Shown piece by piece: positions 1 through 8,551 of a stretch of 35,075 bases of DNA. Source of the stretch: Bacteroidales bacterium (GTDB taxonomy: Bacteria > Bacteroidota > Bacteroidia > Bacteroidales > Bacteroidaceae); the NCBI GenBank assembly GCA_015060885.1, contig SUXO01000022.1, forward strand, positions 1 through 35,075, written 5' to 3'. Every line of letters begins with the position of its first letter. The stretch's first letter is position 1. The notes under the pieces were generated by a model. It did no database searches. It saw nothing but the letters and a program-made list of their open reading frames with translations, and had not been told where the DNA came from. Both the position numbers and the translations under genes were made by a program.

Positions 1-1
1 T

Positions 2-115
2 AGCCAGCAATATGTCTCTAAAATTCTCAAAGGTTGTGAAAACCTATCTCTTGAGACCCTTTCAAAAATTGAAAGTGCATTGAATATTACTGTTATGCAA
101 ACTGAATTTGCATAA
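2..115 (+). CDS. XRE-type helix-turn-helix regulator, 3' end only
   Basis: The first bases read in frame as the last 37 residues of a protein, starting at SQQYVSKILKG and ending at TEFA before TAA at 113-115. The pattern 'S-Q-Q-Y-V-S-K-I-L-K-G-x-E-N-L-S-L-E-T-L-S-K-I-E-x-A-L' is typical of helices 3-5 of the Cro/C1 (XRE) DNA-binding fold, in the form common in small Bacteroidetes regulators and HigA-like antitoxins. The 5' part lies outside the window, so neither its full length nor a partner toxin can be judged. A perfect 9-base inverted repeat (180-188 with 203-211) lies about 65 bases past the stop. It has no T-run and may be its transcription end or an operator. The family call is fairly safe; an antitoxin role is only a guess. 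Confidence 0.7.
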   Translation, partial: SQQYVSKILKGCENLSLETLSKIESALNITVMQTEFA

Positions 116-273
116 ATGATGGAGTCAGGAAAAAGGCTGTCTTATCCAAAGATAAGTCTGCATCGTTATTAAAACCAAACCCGGTAGCTTGACGAATCAG
201 GGGCTACCGGGAATAAATAGTGCGAAGATAATATAAACGCCCAAGATTGACAAAACTTGTATAGTAATATCTC

Positions 274-304
274 TTTGTTTATTTCAAACTTGTTCTTATC
301 TTTG
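274..304 (+). promoter_or_regulatory. Bacteroidetes-type promoter, orphan
   Basis: TTTG at 274-277, exactly 19 bases, then TATCTTTG at 297-304. This is a perfect match to the Bacteroidetes -33/-7 consensus. Transcription would begin near 311, directly ahead of a hairpin with a T-run, and no coding sequence follows before the opposing tRNA-Arg gene. Confidence 0.6.
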
Positions 305-313
305 CGCTGTAAG

Positions 314-361
314 ACCCTGCTGTCCCTGCTGCGAAGCATACTTCAGGGTTATTGTTTTTTT
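314..361 (+). terminator. Hairpin with T-run just downstream of the orphan promoter
   Basis: ACCCTG (314-319) pairs with CAGGGT (344-349). A second CCCTG (324-328) could pair with the same right arm. A T-rich run follows at 353-361. The stem is short and the loop long, so the terminator call is moderate. With the promoter just upstream it defines a possible RNA of about 50 nt. Confidence 0.4.
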
Positions 362-464
362 ATAGAAATAGGGTTCAAATGGACAATCCTCTTGTCTTTT
401 ACCCCCCCATAATATAGTTGCTCTAAACTATTGATATTCCTTTAATTACCCCGTTCTAAGCATA

Positions 465-499
465 TAAAAAAGGAAAGTAAGATAAATAACTTACTTTCC
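465..499 (-). terminator. Rho-independent terminator of tRNA-Arg
   Basis: On the minus strand a perfect 10-base stem (plus-strand 472-481 with 490-499) with an 8-base loop is followed by a run of six T. It starts a few bases after the 3' end of the tRNA-Arg gene. Confidence 0.75.
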
Positions 500-505
500 C
501 TTTTG

Positions 506-579
<74 letters not shown>

Positions 580-617
580 TACCTTTGTTTGCCAAGCGGT
601 TGCCCACTTTGCGGGTG

Positions 618-649
618 CAAAGATAGTGCGTTTATTGGTTTATGCCAAA
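618..649 (-). promoter_or_regulatory. Promoter of tRNA-Arg
   Basis: On the minus strand TTTG (plus 646-649), 20 bases, then TATCTTTG (plus 618-625). The predicted start near 611 gives a leader of about 30 nt ahead of the tRNA. Confidence 0.7.
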
Positions 650-711
650 AAAAAGGTGAGTTTTTTGTGCAAAAGGTGCGTAAATGGCAGTTTCTCCCCC
701 CTGTGGTCATA

Positions 712-1377
712 CTATTTTATAAAAGGTAATAATGCCTTGAACTGGGGTATGTCAATCTCCTTGCGGTTGAGCGTTACCAGCCCCTGGTTTTGCAGGTTGT
801 TGAGTGCGCGGGATATGTTGAGCCTTGTTTCGCACAAAATCTCGGCAAGCCTCTCCATCTTTATGTTAAGGCGTTTGTGCCCGTGTGTGGTTTCGCACCT
901 TTGTGCCATAAAGGCTATTATGCGTCCTTCGATGGTGGTGGGGGTTAGTTTCCATATTGAGTCGTCGGTTTTCTGCGCTCTGCGGCTCACTATGTTTATG
1001 AGGTTTATTGTGAATATGCCCTGTTTTGAGAATTCGCTGAAAAAATAGTTTTTCTCTATCGACAATGTGGTGCAGCCGCCCTTTGCGGTGTATTTTCTTC
1101 TGTACCTTGTATTGTAGCCGAACATTGAGTATGGTTCAATGGCGTATGGTGCTTCGTGCTCCTCGGTTATGGAATAGCTGCCGTCGGGCGCAGTTGCCAC
1201 CGACTCGGTTGTGCCTTTGGTTACAATGAGAAATCGGGTACATTCGCTGCCATTGTTGCACAGCACTTCCCCGTCTTCGTGGTTGTTGAATTCGAGCTTC
1301 ACCTTGTCTAGTATGGCGGTAATGTCGTCTTTGCCCATTCCTTGAAAATAGGGTAGGCACAATAGGTTTTCGTACAT
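712..1377 (-). CDS. Crp/Fnr-family transcriptional regulator
   Basis: A 221-residue protein with the two-domain layout of the Crp/Fnr family. The N-terminal half (about 1-130) is a cyclic-nucleotide-binding-type beta-roll with the usual G-rich turns. The C-terminal part (about 150-215) is a Crp-type winged helix: IEGRIIAFM, then the helix-turn-helix MERLAEILCETRLNISRALNNL, then the wing QGLVTLNRKEIDI. No Fnr-type cysteine cluster is visible, so an iron-sulfur sensor is unlikely; the ligand is unknown. The gene is monocistronic, with tRNA-Arg downstream on the same strand and miaA divergent. No good promoter was found in its upstream region; TACTTTTT on the minus strand is a poor -7 match. Bacteroidetes have many such paralogues, so no specific gene name is given. 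Confidence 0.85.
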   Translation of the reverse strand: MYENLLCLPYFQGMGKDDITAILDKVKLEFNNHEDGEVLCNNGSECTRFLIVTKGTTESVATAPDGSYSITEEHEAPYAIEPYSMFGYNTRYRRKYTAKGGCTTLSIEKNYFFSEFSKQGIFTINLINIVSRRAQKTDDSIWKLTPTTIEGRIIAFMAQRCETTHGHKRLNIKMERLAEILCETRLNISRALNNLQNQGLVTLNRKEIDIPQFKALLPFIK

Positions 1378-1536
1378 CTTTAAACTTGTTTTTATATATA
1401 ACTTGCGGCTTGCTAAAAAAGTATAAAGTGGTATCGTTTTTTGTATTTTTTTAACTTAAACGGCGCGTAATGTGTTAACGTGGTCGCCGGCGGTAGCTTC
1501 TTGCTCTGTCGGCCGTTAAATTATTGTATGATTTAT

Positions 1537-1568
1537 TTTGCTATTGTGCCGAAGGTTGCGTAACTTCG
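1537..1568 (+). promoter_or_regulatory. Probable promoter of the miaA-kdsA operon
   Basis: TTTG (1537-1540), 20 bases, then TAACTTCG (1561-1568), one base off the TAnnTTTG consensus. The -7 region lies in a small inverted repeat (GTTGCG/CGCAAC). The predicted start near 1575 leaves a leader of about 40 nt. Confidence 0.5.
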
Positions 1569-1616
1569 CAACGTGTTATATATATAATGGTGTATTGTAC
1601 CTTGTTTTTATAGCCG

Positions 1617-2549
1617 ATGTGCGAAGCTGGTTGTAAATATGATATGTTGGCCGTTGTGGGCCCTACCGCTTGTGGCAAGACTGCTCTTGCGGTCGACTTG
1701 GCACGGCTTGTCGGCGGCGAGGTTATAAGTGCCGACAGCCGTCAGGTGTATCGTGGTATGGATATTGGCACGGGAAAGGACTTGGGCGAGTACGTGCGCG
1801 ACGGAAAGGTTGTGCCTGTGCATCTTGTCGATATTGTGGATGCGGGTGAAAAATATAACCTTTTTGAATTCCAACGCGACTTCCTCGCGGCTTATGAAGA
1901 TATTAAGCAACGTGGTGCCTTCCCCGTGATGTGCGGCGGCAGTGGTATGTATGTGGAGTCGGTGCTGCGCGGTTACAGGCTTATACCGGTTCCCGAAAAT
2001 GCGGCCTTGCGTGCATCGCTCGAAGAGAAGAGCCTCGAAGAGCTCACGGCTATACTTTCGACCTACAAACAACTGCACAATAATACCGATACCGACACGA
2101 AGAAACGCGCCATACGCGCCATTGAAATTGAAGAATATTATGCCGCCTGTCCGGTCGAGGAGCGCACTTTCCCGCAGATACGCACTCTTACGGTGGGTGT
2201 CGACGTGAGCCGTGAAGTGCGCCGCGAGAGAATTTCGGCCCGTTTGCGCTCGCGTCTTGCCGAGGGCCTGGTCGAGGAGGTGGAACGCCTGCTTGCGTCG
2301 GGTATCACAGCCGAGCAGCTTATATATTATGGGCTTGAATACAAATTTGTCACGCTCTATGTTACCGGGCAACTCCCGTATGACGAAATGGTCAATGGGC
2401 TTGAAATTGCCATACACCAGTTTGCCAAACGTCAGATGACCTGGTTCAGGGGAATGGAAAAGCGTGGAACGGAGATATGCTGGGTTGATGGCTCGTTGCC
2501 GCGTGACGAGCAGGTGAGAATTATAAAAAGTATGCTCTATGTCAAATAA
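1617..2549 (+). CDS. miaA: tRNA dimethylallyltransferase
   Basis: MiaA transfers a dimethylallyl group from DMAPP to the N6 of A37 in tRNAs that read UNN codons. The 310-residue protein has the P-loop GPTACGKTALA near residues 15-25, the SADSRQVYRGMDIGTGK segment holding the DSRQ tRNA/substrate motif, a GGSGMYVESVLRGY motif near 105-118, and a late R-Q-M-T-W-F-R segment, all as expected for the family and of normal length. An alternative start at Met10 (1644) sits directly before the P-loop strand and is possible. The gene overlaps the next one by 11 bases, so the two are translationally linked, and it heads an apparent operon with a lipid kinase, kdsA and a DUF5686 gene. Confidence 0.95.
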   Translation: MCEAGCKYDMLAVVGPTACGKTALAVDLARLVGGEVISADSRQVYRGMDIGTGKDLGEYVRDGKVVPVHLVDIVDAGEKYNLFEFQRDFLAAYEDIKQRGAFPVMCGGSGMYVESVLRGYRLIPVPENAALRASLEEKSLEELTAILSTYKQLHNNTDTDTKKRAIRAIEIEEYYAACPVEERTFPQIRTLTVGVDVSREVRRERISARLRSRLAEGLVEEVERLLASGITAEQLIYYGLEYKFVTLYVTGQLPYDEMVNGLEIAIHQFAKRQMTWFRGMEKRGTEICWVDGSLPRDEQVRIIKSMLYVK

Positions 2550-3483
2550 TAGCAATAGGAACAGGTTTCGCTGGGGTATAATATATTGCCCCCGTATAGG
2601 TGCTCTGTCGCCGCAGAAACGCTGGCGTGAGATTAGCGAGTACCTCAAAGAAAGACACGTCGAGTACGACTGCATACAGTCGGAAGACTATACCTCGCTC
2701 GAACGCCAGGCGACAATGCTTTCCGACAATGGCTACGAAACCATTGTGGTTATTGGTGGCGATGGCGCGTTACAGGATGTCATCAACGGTATAATGGCAT
2801 CGAAAAATGCCGACAGGGTGGCATTGGGAATAATTCCGAACGGTATTGCCAATGACTATGCCGCATACTGGGGGCTTCCCATTCACGACTACAAGACCGC
2901 GGTCGATTGCATAATTACCCACCGTACCCGTGGTGTTGATGTGGGCTGTTGCAGCTACACCGGTGACGACGGCAACGAAGCAAAGCGTTATTTCCTGAAT
3001 GTCCTTAACATAGGGCTCACGGCCCGCGTGGTGGAGATTGCCAACCGTCGCAGGTTCCTGTTCGCAAAAGTAGTATCTGTGGTGAGCAGCCTTTTCCATC
3101 TGTTGTTTATGCGCCAGAATTTCAATATGCGTTTCAGGCTCAACAACCAGCTTGTGGATAAGAAATTCATGATGCTGTGTGTGGGAAACTCGCGCGGCTA
3201 TGGAATGACACCGAGTGCGGTGCCATATAACGGCTGGCTCGATGTGTCGGCCATAAAGATGCCCAAATTCTTCGGTATGCTGCAAGGGCTGCAAATGGTG
3301 TATCGCCGCCGCATAATGAATTTTGGGCTTATGGAGCCTTACCGCACGACCGAAATAGTCATTGAGAGTGTCGGTGGAGCCCGTGTGGGAATTGACGGGC
3401 GTATGTTCTATCCCACTTTCCCGTTAAAGGTGACAGTGCTTCCCGAAAGAATAAAATTGATAATACCAACCAAAATAAGATAA
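2539..3483 (+). CDS. YegS/diacylglycerol-kinase-like lipid kinase
   Basis: A 314-residue protein of the DAGK catalytic (YegS/LCB5/BmrU) family, which phosphorylates lipid alcohols such as diacylglycerol or sphingoid bases. The nucleotide-binding signature VVIGGDGALQDVINGI lies at about 70-86, followed by GIIPNGIANDYAAYWGLP (about 97-115), the usual G-x-x-P-x-G-T-x-N-D-x-A motif with Ile-Ala in place of Thr. The C-terminal beta-sandwich carries VGNSRGYGMTPSAVPYNGWLDV. No signal peptide or membrane segment is obvious, fitting a peripheral membrane enzyme. The gene overlaps miaA by 11 bases and ends 6 bases before kdsA. The true lipid substrate cannot be read from sequence; sphingolipid-making Bacteroidales make a sphingoid base one option. 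Confidence 0.85.
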   Translation: MSNNSNRNRFRWGIIYCPRIGALSPQKRWREISEYLKERHVEYDCIQSEDYTSLERQATMLSDNGYETIVVIGGDGALQDVINGIMASKNADRVALGIIPNGIANDYAAYWGLPIHDYKTAVDCIITHRTRGVDVGCCSYTGDDGNEAKRYFLNVLNIGLTARVVEIANRRRFLFAKVVSVVSSLFHLLFMRQNFNMRFRLNNQLVDKKFMMLCVGNSRGYGMTPSAVPYNGWLDVSAIKMPKFFGMLQGLQMVYRRRIMNFGLMEPYRTTEIVIESVGGARVGIDGRMFYPTFPLKVTVLPERIKLIIPTKIR

Positions 3484-3489
3484 GGAATT

Positions 3490-4293
3490 ATGACAATTAG
3501 AGAATTGACGTCGACCGAAAATTTCTTCCTCTTGGCAGGCCCCTGCGTTATTGAGGGTGAGGATATGGCAATGCGTATTGCCGAACGTGTAGTGTCTATG
3601 ACTGCCGACAGAAATATCCCCTATGTGTTCAAAGGCTCGTATCGCAAGGCCAACCGCTCGCGCATAGACTCGTTCACCGGTATCGGTGACGAAAATGCAT
3701 TGCGCGTGTTGCGCAAGGTGCGCGAAACATTCAATATACCGGTGGTTACCGATGTTCACTCGGCCGAAGAGGCCGAAATGGCTGCCGAGTATGTCGATAT
3801 TCTTCAAATTCCGGCATTCCTCTGTCGTCAGACCGACCTGCTCACCGCAGCAGCCAAGACCGGCCGCATTGTAAACATCAAGAAAGGACAGTTCCTCTCG
3901 CCCGCAGCAATGAAATTTGCAGCCGAGAAAGTGGTTTCGGAGGGTGGTGCAGGCCGCGTTATGCTCACCGAGCGTGGTACCACCTTCGGTTATCAGGACC
4001 TGGTTGTCGACTTCCGCGGTATACCGCAGATGCGCTCCTTCGGTTATCCTGTGGTAATGGATATAACCCACTCGTTGCAGCAGCCCAACCAAACGGCAGG
4101 TGTTACAGGCGGTATGCCCGAAATGATTTCGACCATTGCCAAAGCTGCGATAGCTGTCGGTGCCGACGGCATATTCATTGAAACCCACGAGAACCCGGCA
4201 GAGGCAAAGAGCGACGGTGCGAATATGCTTCGTCTTGACCTGCTCGAAGACCTCCTTGACACATTGTTGAAGATACGTGCGGCAGTGCGTTGA
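3490..4293 (+). CDS. kdsA: 3-deoxy-8-phosphooctulonate synthase (KDO-8-P synthase)
   Basis: KdsA condenses phosphoenolpyruvate with arabinose-5-phosphate to give KDO-8-phosphate for the lipopolysaccharide inner core. The 267-residue TIM barrel shows LLAGPCVIEGED (about 14-25), FKGSYRKANRS (48-58), the IPAFLCRQTDLL segment (108-118), KKGQFLSP (131-138) and GVTGGMPEM (204-212). Cys19, His194, Glu231 and Asp242 fall where the metal ligands of metal-dependent KDO-8-P synthases lie, so I infer the metallo class rather than the E. coli-like metal-free class. It follows the lipid kinase by 6 bases. The following gene encodes an envelope protein, which fits an outer-membrane-building operon. Confidence 0.95.
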   Translation: MTIRELTSTENFFLLAGPCVIEGEDMAMRIAERVVSMTADRNIPYVFKGSYRKANRSRIDSFTGIGDENALRVLRKVRETFNIPVVTDVHSAEEAEMAAEYVDILQIPAFLCRQTDLLTAAAKTGRIVNIKKGQFLSPAAMKFAAEKVVSEGGAGRVMLTERGTTFGYQDLVVDFRGIPQMRSFGYPVVMDITHSLQQPNQTAGVTGGMPEMISTIAKAAIAVGADGIFIETHENPAEAKSDGANMLRLDLLEDLLDTLLKIRAAVR

Positions 4294-4316
4294 GCATAAT
4301 CTTGCCGCCCCATAGA

Positions 4317-6473
4317 ATGAAGAGACATATAATATCCATAATAACCTTGTGGGCATTCGTACTTGTGCCCCTGTTTGGCAGCACCCGCGATGACGGTGCT
4401 GCCAAACGTGTTATGGATACTTATGGCAAGCGTCTGCTTGCCGGCGATTTCGTGGTGGGCGAGGTTTTCGGTAATTTATATATAAAGGAGAACGTCGATG
4501 TTAAGCGGCAGATGATATATCTTAACCTCATTCCCGACCTTGCCCGTTTCAACTCAAAGAAGAGCGACTATCTGTCGGAATTTTTCTACGAGGTACACTA
4601 TGTGAAGAACGCCGTGCCCGACATACGCCGTGTGGCCCATCTTACTACATTTAAACACGGCAGTGGCGAAATGGACAGGGTACTTTCGTATATGACACCC
4701 GATTATCACGGCGAAAAACTCTTCAAGGCGCAGTATCTTTCCCCTTTGCACCCCGTAAACCATAAATTCTACAAGTACTCCATCGATACAACCTATGTAA
4801 GCAACGACGGCAGTTGCAGGGTGCTCTTTGTCGAGCGTTTCGATAATATAAAACTGCTCACAGAAGGGTGGATACTCTTTGACGGCTCCTGTTCTGTAAG
4901 GGCCTTCTATGCCGAGGGCTGGGACGAACAGAGCAGTTTCTCCATTGAGTGTACAATGGGAGGTTATGGGCTGGAACGCAATGTGGTGAAAGAGGTACGG
5001 TTGGGTATCGACTATAAATTTGCTTTTAACAGGCTCGATATAAATGCCGAGGCTGTGTACGATTATGCAATTCTGTCGAACGAACTCAAAAATTATGACA
5101 AAAAGAGCCGTTACGACCTCACAGGCTCTCTCAACACATCGTGGGACTCCTATTATCACGGCCGTAGCTATGAATATGCCACGCTCTATCGTCGCAAGCC
5201 TCTGTCGCACTCCGACTCGGCAAAATATATAAGGAGCGGAATTATAAAAAGCGACACGGTGGTAAAGCCTGTTGTTGCCAAAGAAGAGAAGAACAGCTTC
5301 AAGAACGACAAGGTGTTGCGGTGGCTGTGGGAGGTAGGCGACGGAATGATAAGCAGTCACTATCTCAACTGGGGTGACAGTGACCTCAAAGTATATCCGC
5401 TAATCAACCCCTCGTATCTGCGTTACAGCACAAGCAAGGGGGTGACATACAAGCTGGCAATGAACCTCAAAAGCCGTATTGCCAGCGATAAGTCGCTGTT
5501 CTTTAAGCCAATGGTCGGTTACAGCTTCAAGCGTAAGGAGTTCTATTGGGGAGCTCACGGGAATTTTGTGTTCGATGCCCGCAACAGAGGAGTGGCGCAG
5601 TTCAGTATATACCGCGACAACAGTATTTACCGCGAATTTCCGAGCGAGAAGAGCGTGATGGTTGACGATGTGACATATACCTACCCTGTAAAGGCCTATA
5701 ATATATTCCGCGATACGCGTGTGAATTTCTCTTTGGGCCGCGAGCTGTTCAATGGATTTGAATTGTCGTTCGGTGTAAATTATTATTATCGTACCACACA
5801 TAACAATATGGTCGATGGGGTGGTGATTGCCGGGAATAACAGCGAGAAGTACAGGAGTTTCGCACCCAATCTCACTATTGTGTGGCACCCCGGAATGTAT
5901 CACTATTACGACGGGAACAGGAAGGTCAATCTCGGTTCCGATAAACCCCGTTTCTCGCTCAATGTGGAGCAGGGCGTGCGTGGCATACTTGCTTCACAGG
6001 ATGTGTACACCCGCGTGGAGCTCGATATGCAGCATAAAAAGAGGCTGACAGGCAGCGCAACCCTTTATACCCGTTTGGGGGCGGGTGGCTATCTCTATGA
6101 AAAGGATGCCAATTTCATCTCCTATACCTTTTTGCGCGATAATATACTCCCTCTTGAAAAGGATGACGAATTGACAGGTGTTTTCCAGATGCTTGCCTCG
6201 GAATGGTATAACTCGGCCAACCGTTATTTCCGTGCCAATGCTACTTATGTCTCCCCGTTCCTTATGTTGCAGAAGGTGCTTCCACGTGTGAATGTCTTCA
6301 AGAACGAGATGCTCTTCTTCAATCTGCTGTTCATCTCCGATTTATGCCCTTACACCGAACTTGGCTATGGCGTGGAAACCCCTTATCTTAATTTGGGCGT
6401 TTTTGCCGGGTTCGAAAATTTTTCGTTTTATAAAATTGGTTTCAAAGTGATAATTTCGCTCTTTGAAGATTAG
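4317..6473 (+). CDS. DUF5686-family outer-membrane protein
   Basis: I recognise the N-terminal half as DUF5686-like: an alternation of Y-x-x-K-E, the R-Q-M-I-Y-L-N-L-I-P-D segment, a LSPLHPVNHKFYKYSIDTTY block (near 150) and a VLFVERFDN/LLTEGWILFDGSCSVRAFYAEG block. The second half is a string of amphipathic beta-strands rich in Y, F and N, ending in a hydrophobic/aromatic strand, as in an outer-membrane beta-barrel. The start is placed at ATG 4317, giving 718 residues and a clean signal peptide (MKRHIISIITLWAFVLVPLFG); an upstream TTG at 4290 would overlap the kdsA stop. Many DUF5686 proteins begin with a carboxypeptidase-regulatory-like domain, which is absent here. Function is unknown. It lies 23 bases after kdsA and is probably co-transcribed. 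Confidence 0.75.
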   Translation: MKRHIISIITLWAFVLVPLFGSTRDDGAAKRVMDTYGKRLLAGDFVVGEVFGNLYIKENVDVKRQMIYLNLIPDLARFNSKKSDYLSEFFYEVHYVKNAVPDIRRVAHLTTFKHGSGEMDRVLSYMTPDYHGEKLFKAQYLSPLHPVNHKFYKYSIDTTYVSNDGSCRVLFVERFDNIKLLTEGWILFDGSCSVRAFYAEGWDEQSSFSIECTMGGYGLERNVVKEVRLGIDYKFAFNRLDINAEAVYDYAILSNELKNYDKKSRYDLTGSLNTSWDSYYHGRSYEYATLYRRKPLSHSDSAKYIRSGIIKSDTVVKPVVAKEEKNSFKNDKVLRWLWEVGDGMISSHYLNWGDSDLKVYPLINPSYLRYSTSKGVTYKLAMNLKSRIASDKSLFFKPMVGYSFKRKEFYWGAHGNFVFDARNRGVAQFSIYRDNSIYREFPSEKSVMVDDVTYTYPVKAYNIFRDTRVNFSLGRELFNGFELSFGVNYYYRTTHNNMVDGVVIAGNNSEKYRSFAPNLTIVWHPGMYHYYDGNRKVNLGSDKPRFSLNVEQGVRGILASQDVYTRVELDMQHKKRLTGSATLYTRLGAGGYLYEKDANFISYTFLRDNILPLEKDDELTGVFQMLASEWYNSANRYFRANATYVSPFLMLQKVLPRVNVFKNEMLFFNLLFISDLCPYTELGYGVETPYLNLGVFAGFENFSFYKIGFKVIISLFED

Positions 6474-6519
6474 TCATTTAGCATCTTTTTGCATTTTTTT
6501 TCAAAAAACTCTCTACTTT

Positions 6520-6551
6520 TTTGTTATTCAATTTTATAATCATTACATTTG
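6520..6551 (+). promoter_or_regulatory. Promoter of the glycogen operon
   Basis: TTTG (6520-6523), 20 bases, then TACATTTG (6544-6551), an exact Bacteroidetes consensus. The predicted start near 6558 gives a leader of about 36 nt before the debranching-enzyme ATG. Confidence 0.75.
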
Positions 6552-6593
6552 GGAAGTGATAAGTAAAATTGTTTAATAAATAATTTATACGAG

Positions 6594-8546
6594 ATGAGTT
6601 ATTTGCGATTCGAAAAAACGCTGATGACGAACTTGGAAGAGTCGTTGCAGAAGGAGATTTTGAGGACTAACCGTTCGGGCGCTTATCATTGCTCGACAAT
6701 TGTCGACTGCAATACCCGTAAATACCACGGATTGTTGGTTGTTCCCATTCCTCAGCTCGATGATGAGAACCACGTGTTGCTTTCGTCGCTCGACGAAACA
6801 GTGGTTTTGCACGGTGCTGAATTCAACTTGGGACTACACAAGTACAACGCCGACAATTTTAGTCCCCGCGGCAACAAATACATTCGCGAGTTTGCCTGGG
6901 AGCGTGTCCCCACAACCATTTACAATGTGGGAGGTGTGTGGCTTAAAAAAGAGAAAGCCTTTGTGCATCACGAGAACAGAATTCTTATTCGTTACACTTT
7001 GTTGAAAGCGAATACGGCAGTAACATTGCGCTTGCGCCCCTTCCTTGCGTTCCGCAGCGTGCGTGAATATACTCACGAGAATTCTATTGCCGACCGCAGC
7101 TACAAGGAGGTTGAAAACGGTATCAGCATGCGTATGTATGCCGACTATCCCGACCTCTACATGCAGCTCAACAAGAAGAACGAATTTGTGTATCACCCCG
7201 ACTGGTATCGCGGTATAGAGTACGTGAAGGAACTCGAACGCGGTTACGACTTCAATGAGGACCTCTTCGTTCCCGGTTACTTCGAAGTTAAAATGAAGGC
7301 CGGCGAGAGCATTGTGTTCTCGGGAGGTGTGTCGCCCATGACAACCCGCACAATGAAGGCCGCGTTTGAACACGAAGAGGAAATCCGTGACCCGCGTGAC
7401 AACTTCATGCACTGTATGCAGTGTGCAGGTAACCAGTTCTTCAACGTACAGGGCGAGCACATATACATCCTTGCCGGGTATCCCTGGTTCAAGTGCCGTG
7501 CGCGCGACCTCTTTGTGTCGTTGCCCGGTCTGGCTCTTGCACAGGGCCACTACGACGAGTTCGAGAGGGTTATGAAAACTGCAAGCATCGCCATCAATGA
7601 CTTTATCAACGACAAGGTGAGCGATGTCAAGATATATGAGATGGAGCATCCCGACGTTCTGCTCTGGGCAGTGTGGACACTGCAACAGTATGCAAAGGAG
7701 TGCAGTATGGAGGCCTGCCGCGACAAGTATGGCGCATTGCTGATGCAAATCTATGACTTCATCCGCAACAACAAACACAACAATCTGCGTGTAATGCAGA
7801 ACGGTCTTCTCTCGACCAACGGCAAGGACAAGGCTGTAACCTGGATGAACTCCACAGTGAATGGCCGTCCCGTTGTTCCCCGCACAGGTTATGTGGTTGA
7901 GATAAATGCCTTGTGGTACAATGCACTTGTGTTCATACAGCAGATGGCCGAACTGATGCACAACCAGCAGGTGCTCGACTCGCTTGTGCGCCTTGTGCCT
8001 CTTGCAGGCAAAGCCTTCGGCGAAGTGTTCCTCAACGAATACGGCTACCTGTACGACTATGTCGACGGCGACTATGTCGATTGGAGCGTTCGTCCCAATA
8101 TGATATTTGCCGTGGCACTCGACAACTCTCCGCTCGATTCCAAACAGAAGAAGAAGATACTCGATACCGTAACCCGTGAACTGCTCACCCCGCGCGGTTT
8201 GCGTTCGCTCTCACCAAAGAGCGTAGGTTACAACCCCAACTATGTGGGCCCGCAGATACAGCGCGACTATGCTTACCATCAGGGTACAGCTTGGCCTTGG
8301 TTGGGCGGTTTCTACTATGAGGCCTATCTGAAAATCTACAAGACAAGCGGTGTCTCTTTTGTGGAGCGTCAGATGGTAGGTTACGAGGATGAGATAGTGC
8401 AGCACTGCGTAGGCTCAATCCCCGAAGTATTCGATGGCAACCCGCCGTTCAAGGGTCGCGGTGCAGTCGCGTTCGCAATGAACGTGGCACAGATACTGCG
8501 AACAAGCCAGTTGCTCAAACAGTATGAATCTAAAATGGAGGGATAA
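6594..8546 (+). CDS. Glycogen debranching enzyme (amylo-alpha-1,6-glucosidase)
   Basis: A 650-residue cytoplasmic protein with the bacterial GDE layout. The N-terminal domain (about 1-230) begins with E-x-x-x-T-N-R-S-G-A-Y-H-C-S-T and the R-K-Y-H-G-L-L-V motif. The (alpha/alpha)6 C-terminal catalytic domain (about 280-640, GH133-type) has GYPWFKCRARDLFVSLPGL, a VNGRPVVPRTGYVVEINALWYNA segment (split across 415-435) and the closing PEVFDGNPPFKGRGAVAFAMN. Such enzymes hydrolyse the alpha-1,6 branch points of glycogen. It is the first gene of a three-gene operon, ending 5 bases before a GT4 glycosyltransferase. A GGAGGG at 8537-8542, inside the last codons of this gene, could act as a ribosome-binding site for that next gene. 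No signal peptide is present. Confidence 0.92.
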   Translation: MSYLRFEKTLMTNLEESLQKEILRTNRSGAYHCSTIVDCNTRKYHGLLVVPIPQLDDENHVLLSSLDETVVLHGAEFNLGLHKYNADNFSPRGNKYIREFAWERVPTTIYNVGGVWLKKEKAFVHHENRILIRYTLLKANTAVTLRLRPFLAFRSVREYTHENSIADRSYKEVENGISMRMYADYPDLYMQLNKKNEFVYHPDWYRGIEYVKELERGYDFNEDLFVPGYFEVKMKAGESIVFSGGVSPMTTRTMKAAFEHEEEIRDPRDNFMHCMQCAGNQFFNVQGEHIYILAGYPWFKCRARDLFVSLPGLALAQGHYDEFERVMKTASIAINDFINDKVSDVKIYEMEHPDVLLWAVWTLQQYAKECSMEACRDKYGALLMQIYDFIRNNKHNNLRVMQNGLLSTNGKDKAVTWMNSTVNGRPVVPRTGYVVEINALWYNALVFIQQMAELMHNQQVLDSLVRLVPLAGKAFGEVFLNEYGYLYDYVDGDYVDWSVRPNMIFAVALDNSPLDSKQKKKILDTVTRELLTPRGLRSLSPKSVGYNPNYVGPQIQRDYAYHQGTAWPWLGGFYYEAYLKIYKTSGVSFVERQMVGYEDEIVQHCVGSIPEVFDGNPPFKGRGAVAFAMNVAQILRTSQLLKQYESKMEG

Positions 8547-8551
8547 GCGAT

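Larger units (their letters stand above)
116..464. other. Intergenic region, no gene seen
   Basis: No coding sequence was found in this stretch. It holds a 6-base stem with a CAAA loop (141-156), a perfect 9-base inverted repeat (180-188 with 203-211, 14-base loop), an excellent Bacteroidetes promoter (274-304) and a terminator-like hairpin (314-361). From 362 to 464 nothing is recognisable. Confidence 0.6.

Noticed and set aside
4290-4316. TTG start for the DUF5686 gene overlapping the kdsA stop
   Set aside because: The ATG at 4317 gives a clean signal peptide; the extension would place charged and Pro-rich residues before it.
3424-4356. 310-residue minus-strand open frame opposite kdsA
   Set aside because: It is the antisense shadow of kdsA, with Cys/His/Gly-rich non-protein-like composition. 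The same applies to 1608-2675 opposite miaA and 32125-33120 opposite ftsH.
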